Shown one piece after another: positions 18,345 through 27,017 of a stretch of 52,401 bases of DNA. The stretch comes from an uncultured Lachnospiraceae bacterium (GTDB lineage Bacteria > Bacillota > Clostridia > Lachnospirales > Lachnospiraceae), in contig CANQTL010000022.1 of the NCBI GenBank assembly GCA_947626775.1, positions 1-52,401 of the forward strand, written 5' to 3'. The first letter of the stretch is position 1, and every line of letters begins with the position of its first letter. Position numbers and translations under genes: made by a program. Under the pieces are notes generated by a model, which saw only the letters and a list, made by a program, of their open reading frames with translations, was not told where the DNA came from and ran no database searches.

Positions 18345-18635
18345 TTAATAAAAAGTGCGCTCCACTTTGCGGTTGATGAATTTAATCTTGCCTTTTACCT
18401 CTTCCGCCAGCTCCTGAATGGCCTCCTCGGCCGTCTCCTTCTGAAGCTGATTGACGCAGAAGATACATGTCCCGAACTTCTCGTTGGAAAAGAGCTTGGG
18501 TTTCTCCCATTTCACGAAATAGGAAACCCTGTTTTTGAGAAGCACCTTCTCGATCTTTTCCTTCGTGGCAATGTCCGTCACCTGGCACCATTCCAGCTCG
18601 TTATGTACTTTTACTTTCTGATATGCAGTTTCCAT
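18345..18635 (-). CDS. uncharacterised 96-residue protein
   Basis: I do not recognise a named domain. The product starts METAYQKVKVHNELEWCQVT and is a mixed alpha/beta soluble protein with Lys/Glu-rich segments (ATKEKIEKVLLKNRVSYFVK) and two Cys in FGTCIFCVNQ. Its pattern of amphipathic helix plus strands resembles small putative nucleic-acid-binding or ACT-like folds, but I cannot assign it. It has a strong promoter of its own (18679-18707), diverging from metA, and shares the terminator at 18271-18308. Real gene status is supported by the promoter and typical codon use. Confidence 0.75.
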   Translation of the reverse strand: METAYQKVKVHNELEWCQVTDIATKEKIEKVLLKNRVSYFVKWEKPKLFSNEKFGTCIFCVNQLQKETAEEAIQELAEEVKGKIKFINRKVERTFY

Positions 18636-18678
18636 ACCACAGCCCCCTCTGTCGCGCCCATACTTACAAGCCTATTAG

Positions 18679-18707
18679 ATTATATACCATTTTTTGTAAA
18701 TGTGCAA
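18679..18707 (-). promoter_or_regulatory. sigma-A promoter of the 96-residue gene
   Basis: On the minus strand TTGCAC (18707-18702), exactly 17 bases, then TATAAT (18684-18679), 43 bases before the start codon. Confidence 0.8.
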
Positions 18708-18710
18708 ATA

Positions 18711-18739
18711 TTGCAACGCGGCGCTTTTTATGCTAATGT
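18711..18739 (+). promoter_or_regulatory. candidate promoter of metA
   Basis: TTGCAA (18711-18716), 17 bases, then TAATGT (18734-18739) with an extended -10 TG at 18731-18732. It is divergent from, and nearly abuts, the promoter of the 96-residue gene. Confidence 0.55.
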
Positions 18740-18754
18740 ATATTGTAATTGGTC

Positions 18755-18789
18755 GGCGCCGGCTCCCATGCTCTACCTGCTCCGGCGCC
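18755..18789 (+). promoter_or_regulatory. GC-rich stem-loop in the metA leader
   Basis: GGCGCCGG (18755-18762) and CCGGCGCC (18782-18789) are perfect reverse complements around a 19-base loop, ending 19 bases before the metA ATG. The structure is too small for a SAM-I riboswitch and has no U-run, so it is more likely a translational control or mRNA-stability element. Confidence 0.5.
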
Positions 18790-18808
18790 TGAAAGTTGAG
18801 GAATTCCT

Positions 18809-19723
18809 ATGCCTATTAAAATACCAGATTCCCTGCCGGCCACCACAACGCTGGAAAATGAAAATATCTTTGTGATGACACAGTACCGCGCCATACATCA
18901 GGATATCCGCCCTCTGCATGTGCTGATTCTGAATCTGATGCCCACCAAAATCGTCACGGAGACGCAGCTTCTGCGCAAACTGTCCAACACGCCTCTTCAG
19001 GTCAACGTGGAGTTTCTGCAGACGGCCAGCTACACGCCGCAGCACGTCGACGCCAGCCACCTGGAATCTTTCTACACGACCTTCGACCAGGTCCGGGATC
19101 TCAAATATGACGGCATGATCATCACCGGGGCGCCTTTAGACTACGTAAAGTTCGAGGACGTCGCCTACTGGAACGAACTCTGTGAGATCATGGAATGGGG
19201 CAAAACCCATGTGCACTGTACCCTGCACCTGTGCTGGGGCGCTTTTGCGGGACTGTACTACCTGTACGGCCTGGAGCGCTACGACATGGACACGAAGCTG
19301 TCCGGGGTGTACCCTCACCGGATCCTGAAGCGTAACTCTCCTCTTTTCCGGGGCTTCGACGACATCTTCTACGCGCCCCAGTCGCGCGCCATGGGGATCA
19401 CCGCGGAGAAGATTGCCTCCGTGCCGGAGCTGGAGCTGATGGCGGTTTCCGACGAAGCCGGCGTCACCATCGTCAAGACCACCGACAGCCGCCATTTCTT
19501 CGTCACCTGTCATCCCGAATACGATTCGGACACACTGGCCCAGGAATATTTTCGCGATCTCGGCAAGGGTCTGAATCCCTCCGTGCCTGCGAACTACTTC
19601 CCGGACGACGACCCGTCGAAACCGCCGGTTGTCAACTGGCGCTCCACCGGACAGCTTCTGTACTCCAACTGGCTCAATTACTACGTGTACCAGACGACGC
19701 CCTACGATATACGAAACATCTGA
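18809..19723 (+). CDS. metA: MetA-type homoserine O-acyltransferase
   Basis: MetA transfers an acyl group from acetyl- or succinyl-CoA to homoserine, the first committed step of methionine synthesis. The 304-residue product has normal length for the glutamine-amidotransferase-like fold. The nucleophile is Cys142 in HLCWGAFAG, and the conserved His and Glu lie in TCHPEYD. Position 111, which controls acyl-CoA choice, is Asp (TGAPLDYVKF), whereas Gly and Glu are the residues I know to be tied to succinyl and acetyl use. Acetyl is my guess, since Asp is acidic like Glu. GTTGAGGAATTCCT precedes the ATG. The gene stands alone, convergent with ligA, with a stem-loop in its leader. Confidence 0.95.
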   Translation: MPIKIPDSLPATTTLENENIFVMTQYRAIHQDIRPLHVLILNLMPTKIVTETQLLRKLSNTPLQVNVEFLQTASYTPQHVDASHLESFYTTFDQVRDLKYDGMIITGAPLDYVKFEDVAYWNELCEIMEWGKTHVHCTLHLCWGAFAGLYYLYGLERYDMDTKLSGVYPHRILKRNSPLFRGFDDIFYAPQSRAMGITAEKIASVPELELMAVSDEAGVTIVKTTDSRHFFVTCHPEYDSDTLAQEYFRDLGKGLNPSVPANYFPDDDPSKPPVVNWRSTGQLLYSNWLNYYVYQTTPYDIRNI

Positions 19724-19745
19724 TATTTTACCCTCTGTTCCGGAA

Positions 19746-21716
19746 TCAGAGGTATTCTTCCATGAACGCCTCCTCCGACACAATGCGGACGCCGAGTTCT
19801 TTCGCCTTCTTGTTCTTGGCGGACTGCGAGGTCAGGTCATTGTTGATCAGACAGGTGGTTTTGCCCGTGACGCTTCCCGTCACCTTGCCGCCTCTCGCCT
19901 CTATCTCCTCCTTGAGGGCGCTGCGGTTCTCGTAATGCTCCAGACTGCCCGTGATGACGAAGCTCATGCCGGCAAGCGTCTGCGCGCTCCCGTCCGCCTC
20001 CTCTTTCGCTATGCTGATTTCCCCCAGCAGATGTTCCAGCCGTTCCATGTTCTCGCCGTTCTGAAAATAGGCGCGGATCCCCGCGGCGATCACCTCGCCG
20101 ATCCCGTCTATCTCGCTCAGTTCCTCCGCATCCGCGTTCCTGAGCGCCTCCAGAGAAAAATCGAAATGTCTGCACAGGATTCTGGCGTTCGCCACGCCGA
20201 TATTCTCTATTCCCAGGCCGTAGATCAGGCGGGGCAGCGTGGTGTTTCTGGCTTTCTCGATGCTCTGCGCCAGATTCCGGTAGGATTTTTCCCCGAATCC
20301 CTCCATCTCCATGATCTCCTCCGCATAGCGGTTCAATCTGAAAATATCCGCAAACTCATGCAGGAATCCTCTTGCCAGGAACTTCTCCAGCGTGGATTCC
20401 GACAGCCCGTCCACATTCATGGCGTCCCTGCTCACAAAAAGCGTGAAGGCTTTGATCTTCTTCGCATCGCAGGCCGGGTTGCCGCAGTACAGCGACTGCA
20501 CGTCGCCCACCTGGCGTACCTCGGTGGGCTGTCCGCACACGGGACAGGCCGCCGGAATCTCCAGCGTGTCGCTCTTTGTCAGGTTCTCCGCGATCTGCGG
20601 GATGATCATATTCGCCTTGTAGACCGTGATGTGATCGCCGATCCCCAGCTTCAGCCCCCGCACGATGCTGATATTGTGCACGGAGGCGCGGCTGACCGTC
20701 GTTCCCTCCAGCTCCACCGGCTCGAAGACCGCCACCGGATTGATCAGCCCCGTCCTGCTCGCGCTCCATTCCACCTTCTGAAGCACCGTCTCACACACCT
20801 CGTCCGCCCACTTGAACGCGATGGAATCCCGGGGAAATTTCGCCGTTCTTCCGAGCGAACGGCCATAGCCGATCTCATCGTAGAGCAGCACCAGTCCGTC
20901 CGACGGGATATCGTAAGTCTGAATCTTTTGCTCAAAATAGGCGATCTCATCCATGATCGTATCGGGATCCACCAGTCTGTATTCCACCACGTCAAACCCC
21001 ATATCTTTCATGAACGAAAACTGCCTCTGTCTGGAATCGGCAAAGTCCACGCCGTCCGCCTTCACGAGACTGTAGGCGTAGAATCTCACATTGCGCGACG
21101 CCGTGACCTCGTTGTTGAGCTGCCGGACGGATCCGCTGCACAGATTTCGCGGATTCTTGTATTTAGGCTCGGCGTCCCCGAGCTGTCCGTTGATCCGCTC
21201 GAAGTCGCTGTAGCTGATGACCGCCTCGCCCCGCACGGTCAGTTCTCCCTGATACGGTATGGTCAGCGGGACGTTCCGAAACACTCTGGCATTGTTGGTG
21301 ACGATCTCGCCGACTTCGCCGTTGCCTCTCGTGACGGCCTTGACAAGTCTTCCCTCCGCATAGTGCAGCACCACCGTCAGACCATCCAGCTTCCAGGAAA
21401 GCAGCGCTTTCCTGCCGTTCAGCCAGCTGCGCAGCTCCTCCCTGCTCTTCGTCTTGGACAGGGACAGCATCGGCTGTTCATGGCGGTCTTTCGGCAGTTC
21501 ATCCACCGCCTCGTACCCGACGTTCTCTGTCGGGCTGTTCGCAAGTGTAACGCCTGTTATATTTTCCAGCTCAACCAGCTCGTCGTACAGGCGGTCATAC
21601 TCATAATTGGTCATGATCTCGGTGTCCTGCGCATAGTAGGCTCTGGATGCGCCGTTCAGAACCGCGATCAGCTCCTTCATTCTCTCTATGTCTCTCTCTT
21701 TCTCTCTCTCTTTCAT
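19746..21716 (-). CDS. ligA: NAD-dependent DNA ligase
   Basis: LigA seals nicks in replication and repair using NAD. The roughly 656-residue product has domain Ia, the adenylation domain with catalytic Lys109 in SWKLDG (KxDG motif I), the OB fold, a Cys4 zinc finger (CPVC then CGNPACD), the helix-hairpin-helix region (IYGLGIENIGVANA, IDGIGEVIA) and a C-terminal BRCT domain (LAGMSFVITGSLEHYENRSA). The ATG at 21716 overlaps the upstream TGA as ATGA, so I prefer it to the frame start at 21758. The first codons are an almost pure GA repeat (about 21687-21714), giving a charged N-terminal MKEREKERDIER before the conserved region. It ends convergent with metA. Confidence 0.96.
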   Translation of the reverse strand: MKEREKERDIERMKELIAVLNGASRAYYAQDTEIMTNYEYDRLYDELVELENITGVTLANSPTENVGYEAVDELPKDRHEQPMLSLSKTKSREELRSWLNGRKALLSWKLDGLTVVLHYAEGRLVKAVTRGNGEVGEIVTNNARVFRNVPLTIPYQGELTVRGEAVISYSDFERINGQLGDAEPKYKNPRNLCSGSVRQLNNEVTASRNVRFYAYSLVKADGVDFADSRQRQFSFMKDMGFDVVEYRLVDPDTIMDEIAYFEQKIQTYDIPSDGLVLLYDEIGYGRSLGRTAKFPRDSIAFKWADEVCETVLQKVEWSASRTGLINPVAVFEPVELEGTTVSRASVHNISIVRGLKLGIGDHITVYKANMIIPQIAENLTKSDTLEIPAACPVCGQPTEVRQVGDVQSLYCGNPACDAKKIKAFTLFVSRDAMNVDGLSESTLEKFLARGFLHEFADIFRLNRYAEEIMEMEGFGEKSYRNLAQSIEKARNTTLPRLIYGLGIENIGVANARILCRHFDFSLEALRNADAEELSEIDGIGEVIAAGIRAYFQNGENMERLEHLLGEISIAKEEADGSAQTLAGMSFVITGSLEHYENRSALKEEIEARGGKVTGSVTGKTTCLINNDLTSQSAKNKKAKELGVRIVSEEAFMEEYL

Positions 21717-22498
21717 TTTTCCGTCCCCGCGCTCTGTCCTTTTGCCGTAAGTCCGCATATCTCATACAGCCGCTTTCTCTCGCCCGCCGAAAGTTCTCTG
21801 TACTCTCCCGGTTTCAGCTTCCCAAGCTCCACGTTGACAACGCGTATTCTCTTCAGCGATACGACGTGAAATCCCTGTGTCCTGCACATACGGCGGATCT
21901 GTCTGTTCAGCCCCTGCGTCAGCACCATGCGCGCCGTCTTCGGCCCGACACGCTCGATCTCGCAGGGCCGCGTAGAGACCCCCAGTTCTTCCAGATATAC
22001 GCCCGCCCGCAGTCTCTCCAGCGCCTCCTCCGTCCACGGCTCTCTCACTCTGACAAGATATTCTTTCTCGTGACGGTTGGCGCCGCGCATCATGGCTTCG
22101 ATCAGACCGCCGTCATTCGTCATCAGAAGCAGCCCTTCCGAATCTTTGTCCAGCCTGCCGGCATAGGTGACCCTGACAGGATAACGCAGCTCCTCTGTGA
22201 CAATCTTCTCCGCGTGGGCGTCGCGCTCCGTACAGACAACCCCCACAGGCTTATAATATGCAAGTACGACTTTTTTATCACGCCCGGCGATCTTCCTGCC
22301 GCGGACGCAGACCTCATCCCCATCCGCAACTTTCGTCCCCGGCGAGGCGGCCGTCCCGTTGACCGTGACCAGTCCCTGTTCGATCAGCCTGTCGGCGTCC
22401 CTCCTGGAACAGACGCCGCAGGAGGCCAGATATTTATTCAGTCTCGTCCCTTCCACCGTCTTTGCCTTTCGTCTGTCCCGCTCCGGTCTCCACCGCAT
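21713..22498 (-). CDS. RluF/RluB-family 23S rRNA pseudouridine synthase
   Basis: This enzyme isomerises a uridine in 23S rRNA to pseudouridine. An S4 RNA-binding domain comes first (RLNKYLASCGVCSRRDADRL). The catalytic domain follows, with the aspartate in GRLDKDSEGLLLMTNDGG and the motif GLNRQIRRMCRTQG. The family-level assignment is firm, but the exact target base is not readable from sequence; the RluF subgroup is my best guess. The true start may be the GTG at 22456 (AAAGG upstream, close to the S4 domain) or the ATG at 22498; either overlaps the SGNH gene. The stop overlaps the ligA start as ATGA, so the two are translationally coupled. Confidence 0.92.
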   Translation of the reverse strand: MRWRPERDRRKAKTVEGTRLNKYLASCGVCSRRDADRLIEQGLVTVNGTAASPGTKVADGDEVCVRGRKIAGRDKKVVLAYYKPVGVVCTERDAHAEKIVTEELRYPVRVTYAGRLDKDSEGLLLMTNDGGLIEAMMRGANRHEKEYLVRVREPWTEEALERLRAGVYLEELGVSTRPCEIERVGPKTARMVLTQGLNRQIRRMCRTQGFHVVSLKRIRVVNVELGKLKPGEYRELSAGERKRLYEICGLTAKGQSAGTEK

Positions 22499-23822
22499 GT
22501 TCCATCAGAAATTCCCGCCACGCATCATAGTGCTGCGCATACAGATGTACGCCGTCAAAAGTTAAATCTGCATTTAAGAATCCGTTTTCGTCGGTGAACA
22601 GAGGATTCGCATCCAGATAGAAAATATCCTTCCCGTTCGCCAGAGACGCCGCGGCGGCATTCTTATCATTGATATTGACATTGTTAAACTCTGTCTCCAT
22701 ATTATTCTTCGCTTCGCTCACATGAAGATTCGCCATGATATAGATGACGGCGCCCGGCTGCCATTCCCTGACCCGATCCACCACTTCGCGGTACTTGTCC
22801 AGATACATCGCCGTGTTTCCGTATCCCAGCTCATTCATACCCAGCATAATATAGATCTTGCCGTAATGCTTTTCCTGAAGAACCTGGGAAAGGTCTACCT
22901 TCTGTCCCGTCCGCTGGTAAGTCACGCCATCCGCCTCCAGGAGCTTGAAGATCATCATGCCGCTGTCACAGTAGAAGTCCGCCCCGTCCAGTCCCGCGTA
23001 ATCCGATATCCCCAGCGTACGGGAATCGCCCAGAAATGCAGCGTCATTAAAATAACTCTCGTTTTCTTTGGCATAGGGGTACTCTGTCGTTAATGCAATT
23101 TTTCCTGCATCCGAGTAATAAGGAGAGTCTGTCTCGATTGGGGTGTAAAATTCAAATTTTGTAGTTCCGTTCTCCGCATTTCCTTTATTTTCTATATTTT
23201 CCGCAATATTATTATTGTTTTCTTGTTCTATTTCATTCTCTTTATCAAATTTTTCTTCCTTGCATTCTCCTGCATTTTCCAATTTTTGTTGTGCGTCTTC
23301 CTCTGATTTTTCCGCCCGATCCGCAGGGGTTTCCCCTTCGGCTCCAACCGTTTCCGCGTTTCCGGCGCCGTCCGTCTCCCGTGCGTCGTCCGCCTCCGCG
23401 CTCTCCGAAGGCCCTCCGATCACCGCAATGCTCGCGGCGGCCTTGCCGCCCGCCGCCTGCCGCAGAGCCTCCCCGACGTCCGCCGCGGCGGCCCTGACCC
23501 CGATTTCGTCAAAGCCGGTCAGTGCCACGACACAGGTAAGGCATAGCGCCAGCAGATAGGGACAGTTGTACAGTGCCTCTCCCGCCATCCGAAGCAGCTG
23601 TCCTTTTCGCGCCGCTCTCCCGCCGGCGTTTTCCGTCCCGGACTTCTCCGGCTGTTCTGCCGGACGCTTTCCCTCCGCCTCGATTTCCTCCGGCAGAATC
23701 CACACCAGATCGTCCTCCTGCGGGACGCCGTTTGTCTCCGCCCGACTCCGCACAGCCTGATTCCGTTGTTTTTCCTTCTTCCGGCCCGCTTCTTTCTTTC
23801 GGACCCTCTCCTTTTTATTCAT
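22434..23822 (-). CDS. membrane-anchored SGNH-family hydrolase/transferase
   Basis: The 462-residue product starts with a Lys/Arg-rich cytoplasmic stretch (MNKKERVRKKEAGRKKEK), a membrane helix near residue 90 (LYNCPYLLALCLTCVVALTG) and a long acidic, Asn/Glu-rich extracellular linker. The C-terminal SGNH domain has block I FLGDSRT, a block III variant LGMNELG and block V DGVHL. Such proteins transfer or remove acetyl groups on surface polymers. The MBOAT gene lies 17 bases upstream in the same direction, so I infer that this is the extracellular partner of the MBOAT acyl donor system. The ATG at 23822 (GGAGCG upstream) was chosen; the frame start at 23936 lies inside the MBOAT gene. Confidence 0.85.
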   Translation of the reverse strand: MNKKERVRKKEAGRKKEKQRNQAVRSRAETNGVPQEDDLVWILPEEIEAEGKRPAEQPEKSGTENAGGRAARKGQLLRMAGEALYNCPYLLALCLTCVVALTGFDEIGVRAAAADVGEALRQAAGGKAAASIAVIGGPSESAEADDARETDGAGNAETVGAEGETPADRAEKSEEDAQQKLENAGECKEEKFDKENEIEQENNNNIAENIENKGNAENGTTKFEFYTPIETDSPYYSDAGKIALTTEYPYAKENESYFNDAAFLGDSRTLGISDYAGLDGADFYCDSGMMIFKLLEADGVTYQRTGQKVDLSQVLQEKHYGKIYIMLGMNELGYGNTAMYLDKYREVVDRVREWQPGAVIYIMANLHVSEAKNNMETEFNNVNINDKNAAAASLANGKDIFYLDANPLFTDENGFLNADLTFDGVHLYAQHYDAWREFLMEHAVETGAGQTKGKDGGRDETE

Positions 23823-23839
23823 CAACAGCGCTCCAGTCC

Positions 23840-25261
23840 CTAAAACTTCAGATACATAAACGGATTGTTGTCCCCGGCCGCGATCCCGTGCACCGAAAGC
23901 CAGAAAATCACAAGCAGCGCGGCCACTGTGAACCATCTGGACGCATACTTGTCATACAGTTTCGCCGGATACGGCGTGGCGAATACGGCACACGCAATCA
24001 ATAACATCCAATATTCTTTCAGATAGCGAGCCAGCTGCTGTACGCCGACCAGAGGCACGTCCCCGTGCACGCCGAACAGGTTGCCGAGATAGGCGGCGAG
24101 CTGTCCCAGATCAGTGACGGCAAACACAATCCATGTGACAGGTATGAGCAAAAGCGTGTATAGATGCCCCAGCACTCTGGTCTGTTCCATCCACTTGCCG
24201 TAACTGTTCTTCTCCACAGCCAGAATTACAAAAAAAAGCATGCCCCACAGCAGAAAATTCCAGCCGGCGCCGTGCCACAGTCCCGTAAACGCCCACACAA
24301 CGAACAGATTGCACACCGTCCGCAGTCTGCCCCTGCGGCTTCCGCCCATCGGAAAATAGACATACTCGCGGAACCAGCTTCCGAGGGTAATATGCCATCT
24401 GCGCCAGAATTCCGCGACCGACCGCGCGGCATACGGACTGTCGAAGTTGCGCGGAATGCGGAAACCCAGCATCTTTCCGAGTCCCATGGCCATCACGGAA
24501 TAGCCCCAGAAGTCAAAATAGATCTGAAAGGAATACGCTGCAGCCCCGAGCCACGCCACCGCCGCGTGCAGATTGCCCGGCCCCGCAGACATGATCGTAC
24601 TCCACAGCGTACCAATCCGATCCGCCAACAGCACCTTGAGTCCCAGCCCGGCCGTGAACAGTTTCAGCCCGTTCTCCAGCTTCCTGATATTGACCCTGCG
24701 GTCCTGCATTCTGCCGGCCGTCTCCCCGTAGCGCATGACAGGGCCGGAGATCAGCTTCGGAAACATGCATATATAAGCCGCAAAGGGCACAAACGCTGCC
24801 GGTTTCTCTATCACGCCCCGGTAGCAGTCGATCTGATAGGAGACCAGCTGAAAAGTATAGAAACTGATGCCGAGCGGAAGCGCCAGCGCAAAAAGCGGAA
24901 CGACGCTGCTCCCTGCCAGACTGTTCACCGTCCCCGCGGCAAAATCCCAGTACTTGAACACAAAAAGCAGGCCGAAATCCACAATCAGCGAAAGGATCAG
25001 CGCGGTCTTACGCCTTCTGGCCGTCTTGGCTCTGCGGTTCTGCTGCGGCGAGGACGGCTCCCAGAACATATACCGGCTCAGGCCGTAATTGACCGCAACG
25101 GAGCACATAAGCAGCAGCACAAAGCGCGGTTCTCCCACGGCATAAAAGACAAGACTTCCCAACAATAAGAGGATATTGCGATACTTGGCGGGGGCAAACA
25201 GATATAGAATCATAAAGACCGGCAAAAACCGAAACAAAAATCCCAAACTGGAAAACAGCAT
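23840..25261 (-). CDS. MBOAT-family O-acyltransferase (AlgI/DltB type)
   Basis: This polytopic membrane protein (473 residues) moves acetyl groups across the membrane for O-acetylation of a surface polysaccharide. The N-terminus MLFSSLGFLFRFLPVFMILY is typical of AlgI-like proteins. Conserved motifs are KYWDF, PLGISFYTFQLVSYQID, FDFWGYSVMAMGLGKMLGF, EFWRRWHITLGSWFREYVY and the catalytic His in GLWHGAGWNFLLWG. It starts at 25261 with GGGAG upstream. It is followed after 17 bases by the SGNH-domain gene, the usual pairing for this machinery. The polymer modified cannot be read from the sequence. Confidence 0.95.
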   Translation of the reverse strand: MLFSSLGFLFRFLPVFMILYLFAPAKYRNILLLLGSLVFYAVGEPRFVLLLMCSVAVNYGLSRYMFWEPSSPQQNRRAKTARRRKTALILSLIVDFGLLFVFKYWDFAAGTVNSLAGSSVVPLFALALPLGISFYTFQLVSYQIDCYRGVIEKPAAFVPFAAYICMFPKLISGPVMRYGETAGRMQDRRVNIRKLENGLKLFTAGLGLKVLLADRIGTLWSTIMSAGPGNLHAAVAWLGAAAYSFQIYFDFWGYSVMAMGLGKMLGFRIPRNFDSPYAARSVAEFWRRWHITLGSWFREYVYFPMGGSRRGRLRTVCNLFVVWAFTGLWHGAGWNFLLWGMLFFVILAVEKNSYGKWMEQTRVLGHLYTLLLIPVTWIVFAVTDLGQLAAYLGNLFGVHGDVPLVGVQQLARYLKEYWMLLIACAVFATPYPAKLYDKYASRWFTVAALLVIFWLSVHGIAAGDNNPFMYLKF

Positions 25262-25372
25262 AGATAAGCGCTCCCAAACACAATTTAGGGTATTATGTCG
25301 AAAAAGCGAACCCTATATCTAGTATATTCCAGCCGGGATTTTTTGACAAGATCCTATTTACGGCAAATCGTG

Positions 25373-26920
25373 CTATTTGCGGCAGATCGCGAAGGACTGC
25401 GCCTCCAGCACGCACGAAGAGCCGTCCGGTCTGCATGAGCCGACAGCGTAGAGCCGCTCCGTGCCCGACAGATCCACGGCAAGCCGCTCCTCCCTGCCGG
25501 AGGGATTGCACAGCATCAGAAGATTGCCCCGCTCATAGGCAAAGCTGCGCTCTTCCTGACGCGCCGCAAGAATCTTCAGATTGTCGTGGACGGCGAAAGC
25601 TTCCTGCTCTCTCCTGACGCGCAGCAGCTCCTTCACCGTACGGCAGAGCGAATCCGGTCTCTCCTGCTGTGCCCTGACCGTAGGCGCATCGGCGCTCTGA
25701 TCCGTCGGAAGATACAGCGCGGAGGGATCCGCTTTCGAGAACCCGTGGTTGACGCTGTCGTCCCACTGCATGGGCGTTCTGGAACCGGTGCGCGTATAAC
25801 CGCCTTCCTTCGTAGGTAACACCTGATATTTCATGCCGATCTCATCCCCGTAGTAGATAAACGGCACGCCGGGCATCGTGAGCAGGAACGAGTACGCCAG
25901 CTTCAGTTCTCTCTCGTCCAGGTTGTACGCGGCGCGGGTCGTATCGTGATTGCCCGTGATCAGGCAGTAGAAGCCCTGTGCTTTGACTGCCTCATACTTG
26001 GGGAGATACTCGTCCAGAAAGTCCGTAATGTGCCTTGCGCTGTCCTTCTTAAAAAAACTGTCATCCCGCCCCGTGCCGTCGTAGTCGCGCATCAGCAGAT
26101 TGTAGCCGTTGCCCGTCCAGTCGAGGAAGAAATCCATATCGAAACCGGCCCTGCCGATGGCCGAGACGGGATTGTTCCACTCGGACACAAGCGCCATATC
26201 GGGATAGTCTTTCTTTACCTGTCCGATGATGTCACGCCACACTTCACAGGTGCCGCTTTTTATCTCGTCGTCATTCTTCACAAGAGAGTCCGCCATGTCC
26301 ACGCGGAAGCCGTCGCAGCCCAGATCCAGCCAGCAGCGCATCACATCCGCCATGGCCGCCCTCGTCGCCAGACACGCCGGATGATCGATCGGCTTCTGCC
26401 AGTCCGCCGTCCGGTTGAGGAAACCGTAATTCAGCGCCGGCTGGCATTTGAAGAAATTCGTGATATAGACGCCGTCCCGCTCTTTTTCTCCCGCAATATA
26501 GCCGATTCCCTCCGGTCGTTCCATCCAGTTGTCCGTCCAGATATAGCGGTCGGAATACTCGTTATGTTCCTTTCGGCCGCTCTCGACAAACCATCTGTGC
26601 TCTTCCGACGTGTGCCCCGGAACCAGATCCAGAAAGATATGCATGCCTCTCGCATGCGCCTCCTCAAAGAGCCGCTTCAGATCTTCGGTCGTGCCGTAGC
26701 GTGCGGCCACCTTCTTATAATCCCTGACATCGTACCCCGCATCCCTGAAAGGCGAGTCAAAGCAGGGATTCATCCAGATCGCATTGCAGCCAAGCTCCCG
26801 TATATAGTCCAGTTTTTCCGTAATCCCGTTGAAATCTCCGATTCCGTCCCCGTCCGCATCCATAAAAGACTGGGGATAAATCTCATAAAACACCGCCCTT
26901 TTCAGCCATTCTGCCGCCAT
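25373..26920 (-). CDS. GH13 alpha-glucosidase/alpha-amylase family protein
   Basis: This 515-residue cytoplasmic protein has the GH13 (beta/alpha)8 barrel: region I-like FLDLVPGHTSEEH, nucleophile Asp208 in GFRVDMAD, acid/base Glu247 in LVSEWNNP, and Asp326 in ITGNHDTTR. The N-terminal DADGDGIGDF calcium-site-like loop resembles oligosaccharide-acting alpha-glucosidases. No signal peptide is present, so it should cleave imported short alpha-glucans; the exact linkage preference is unknown. The ATG at 26920 has GGAGGAGGAGA upstream and fits the family start AAEWLKRAVFYEIYPQSF. The frame extends to 27007. No transporter or regulator gene for the sugar lies beside it. Confidence 0.93.
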   Translation of the reverse strand: MAAEWLKRAVFYEIYPQSFMDADGDGIGDFNGITEKLDYIRELGCNAIWMNPCFDSPFRDAGYDVRDYKKVAARYGTTEDLKRLFEEAHARGMHIFLDLVPGHTSEEHRWFVESGRKEHNEYSDRYIWTDNWMERPEGIGYIAGEKERDGVYITNFFKCQPALNYGFLNRTADWQKPIDHPACLATRAAMADVMRCWLDLGCDGFRVDMADSLVKNDDEIKSGTCEVWRDIIGQVKKDYPDMALVSEWNNPVSAIGRAGFDMDFFLDWTGNGYNLLMRDYDGTGRDDSFFKKDSARHITDFLDEYLPKYEAVKAQGFYCLITGNHDTTRAAYNLDERELKLAYSFLLTMPGVPFIYYGDEIGMKYQVLPTKEGGYTRTGSRTPMQWDDSVNHGFSKADPSALYLPTDQSADAPTVRAQQERPDSLCRTVKELLRVRREQEAFAVHDNLKILAARQEERSFAYERGNLLMLCNPSGREERLAVDLSGTERLYAVGSCRPDGSSCVLEAQSFAICRK

Positions 26921-27017
26921 TGTCGTCTCCTCCTCCATATGCCGATCTCTGATATGCGCCATATTATTACACTTGTTATCGTATTGTCCCTTCCATACAG
27001 GCCGCACTGCGTCTCTC

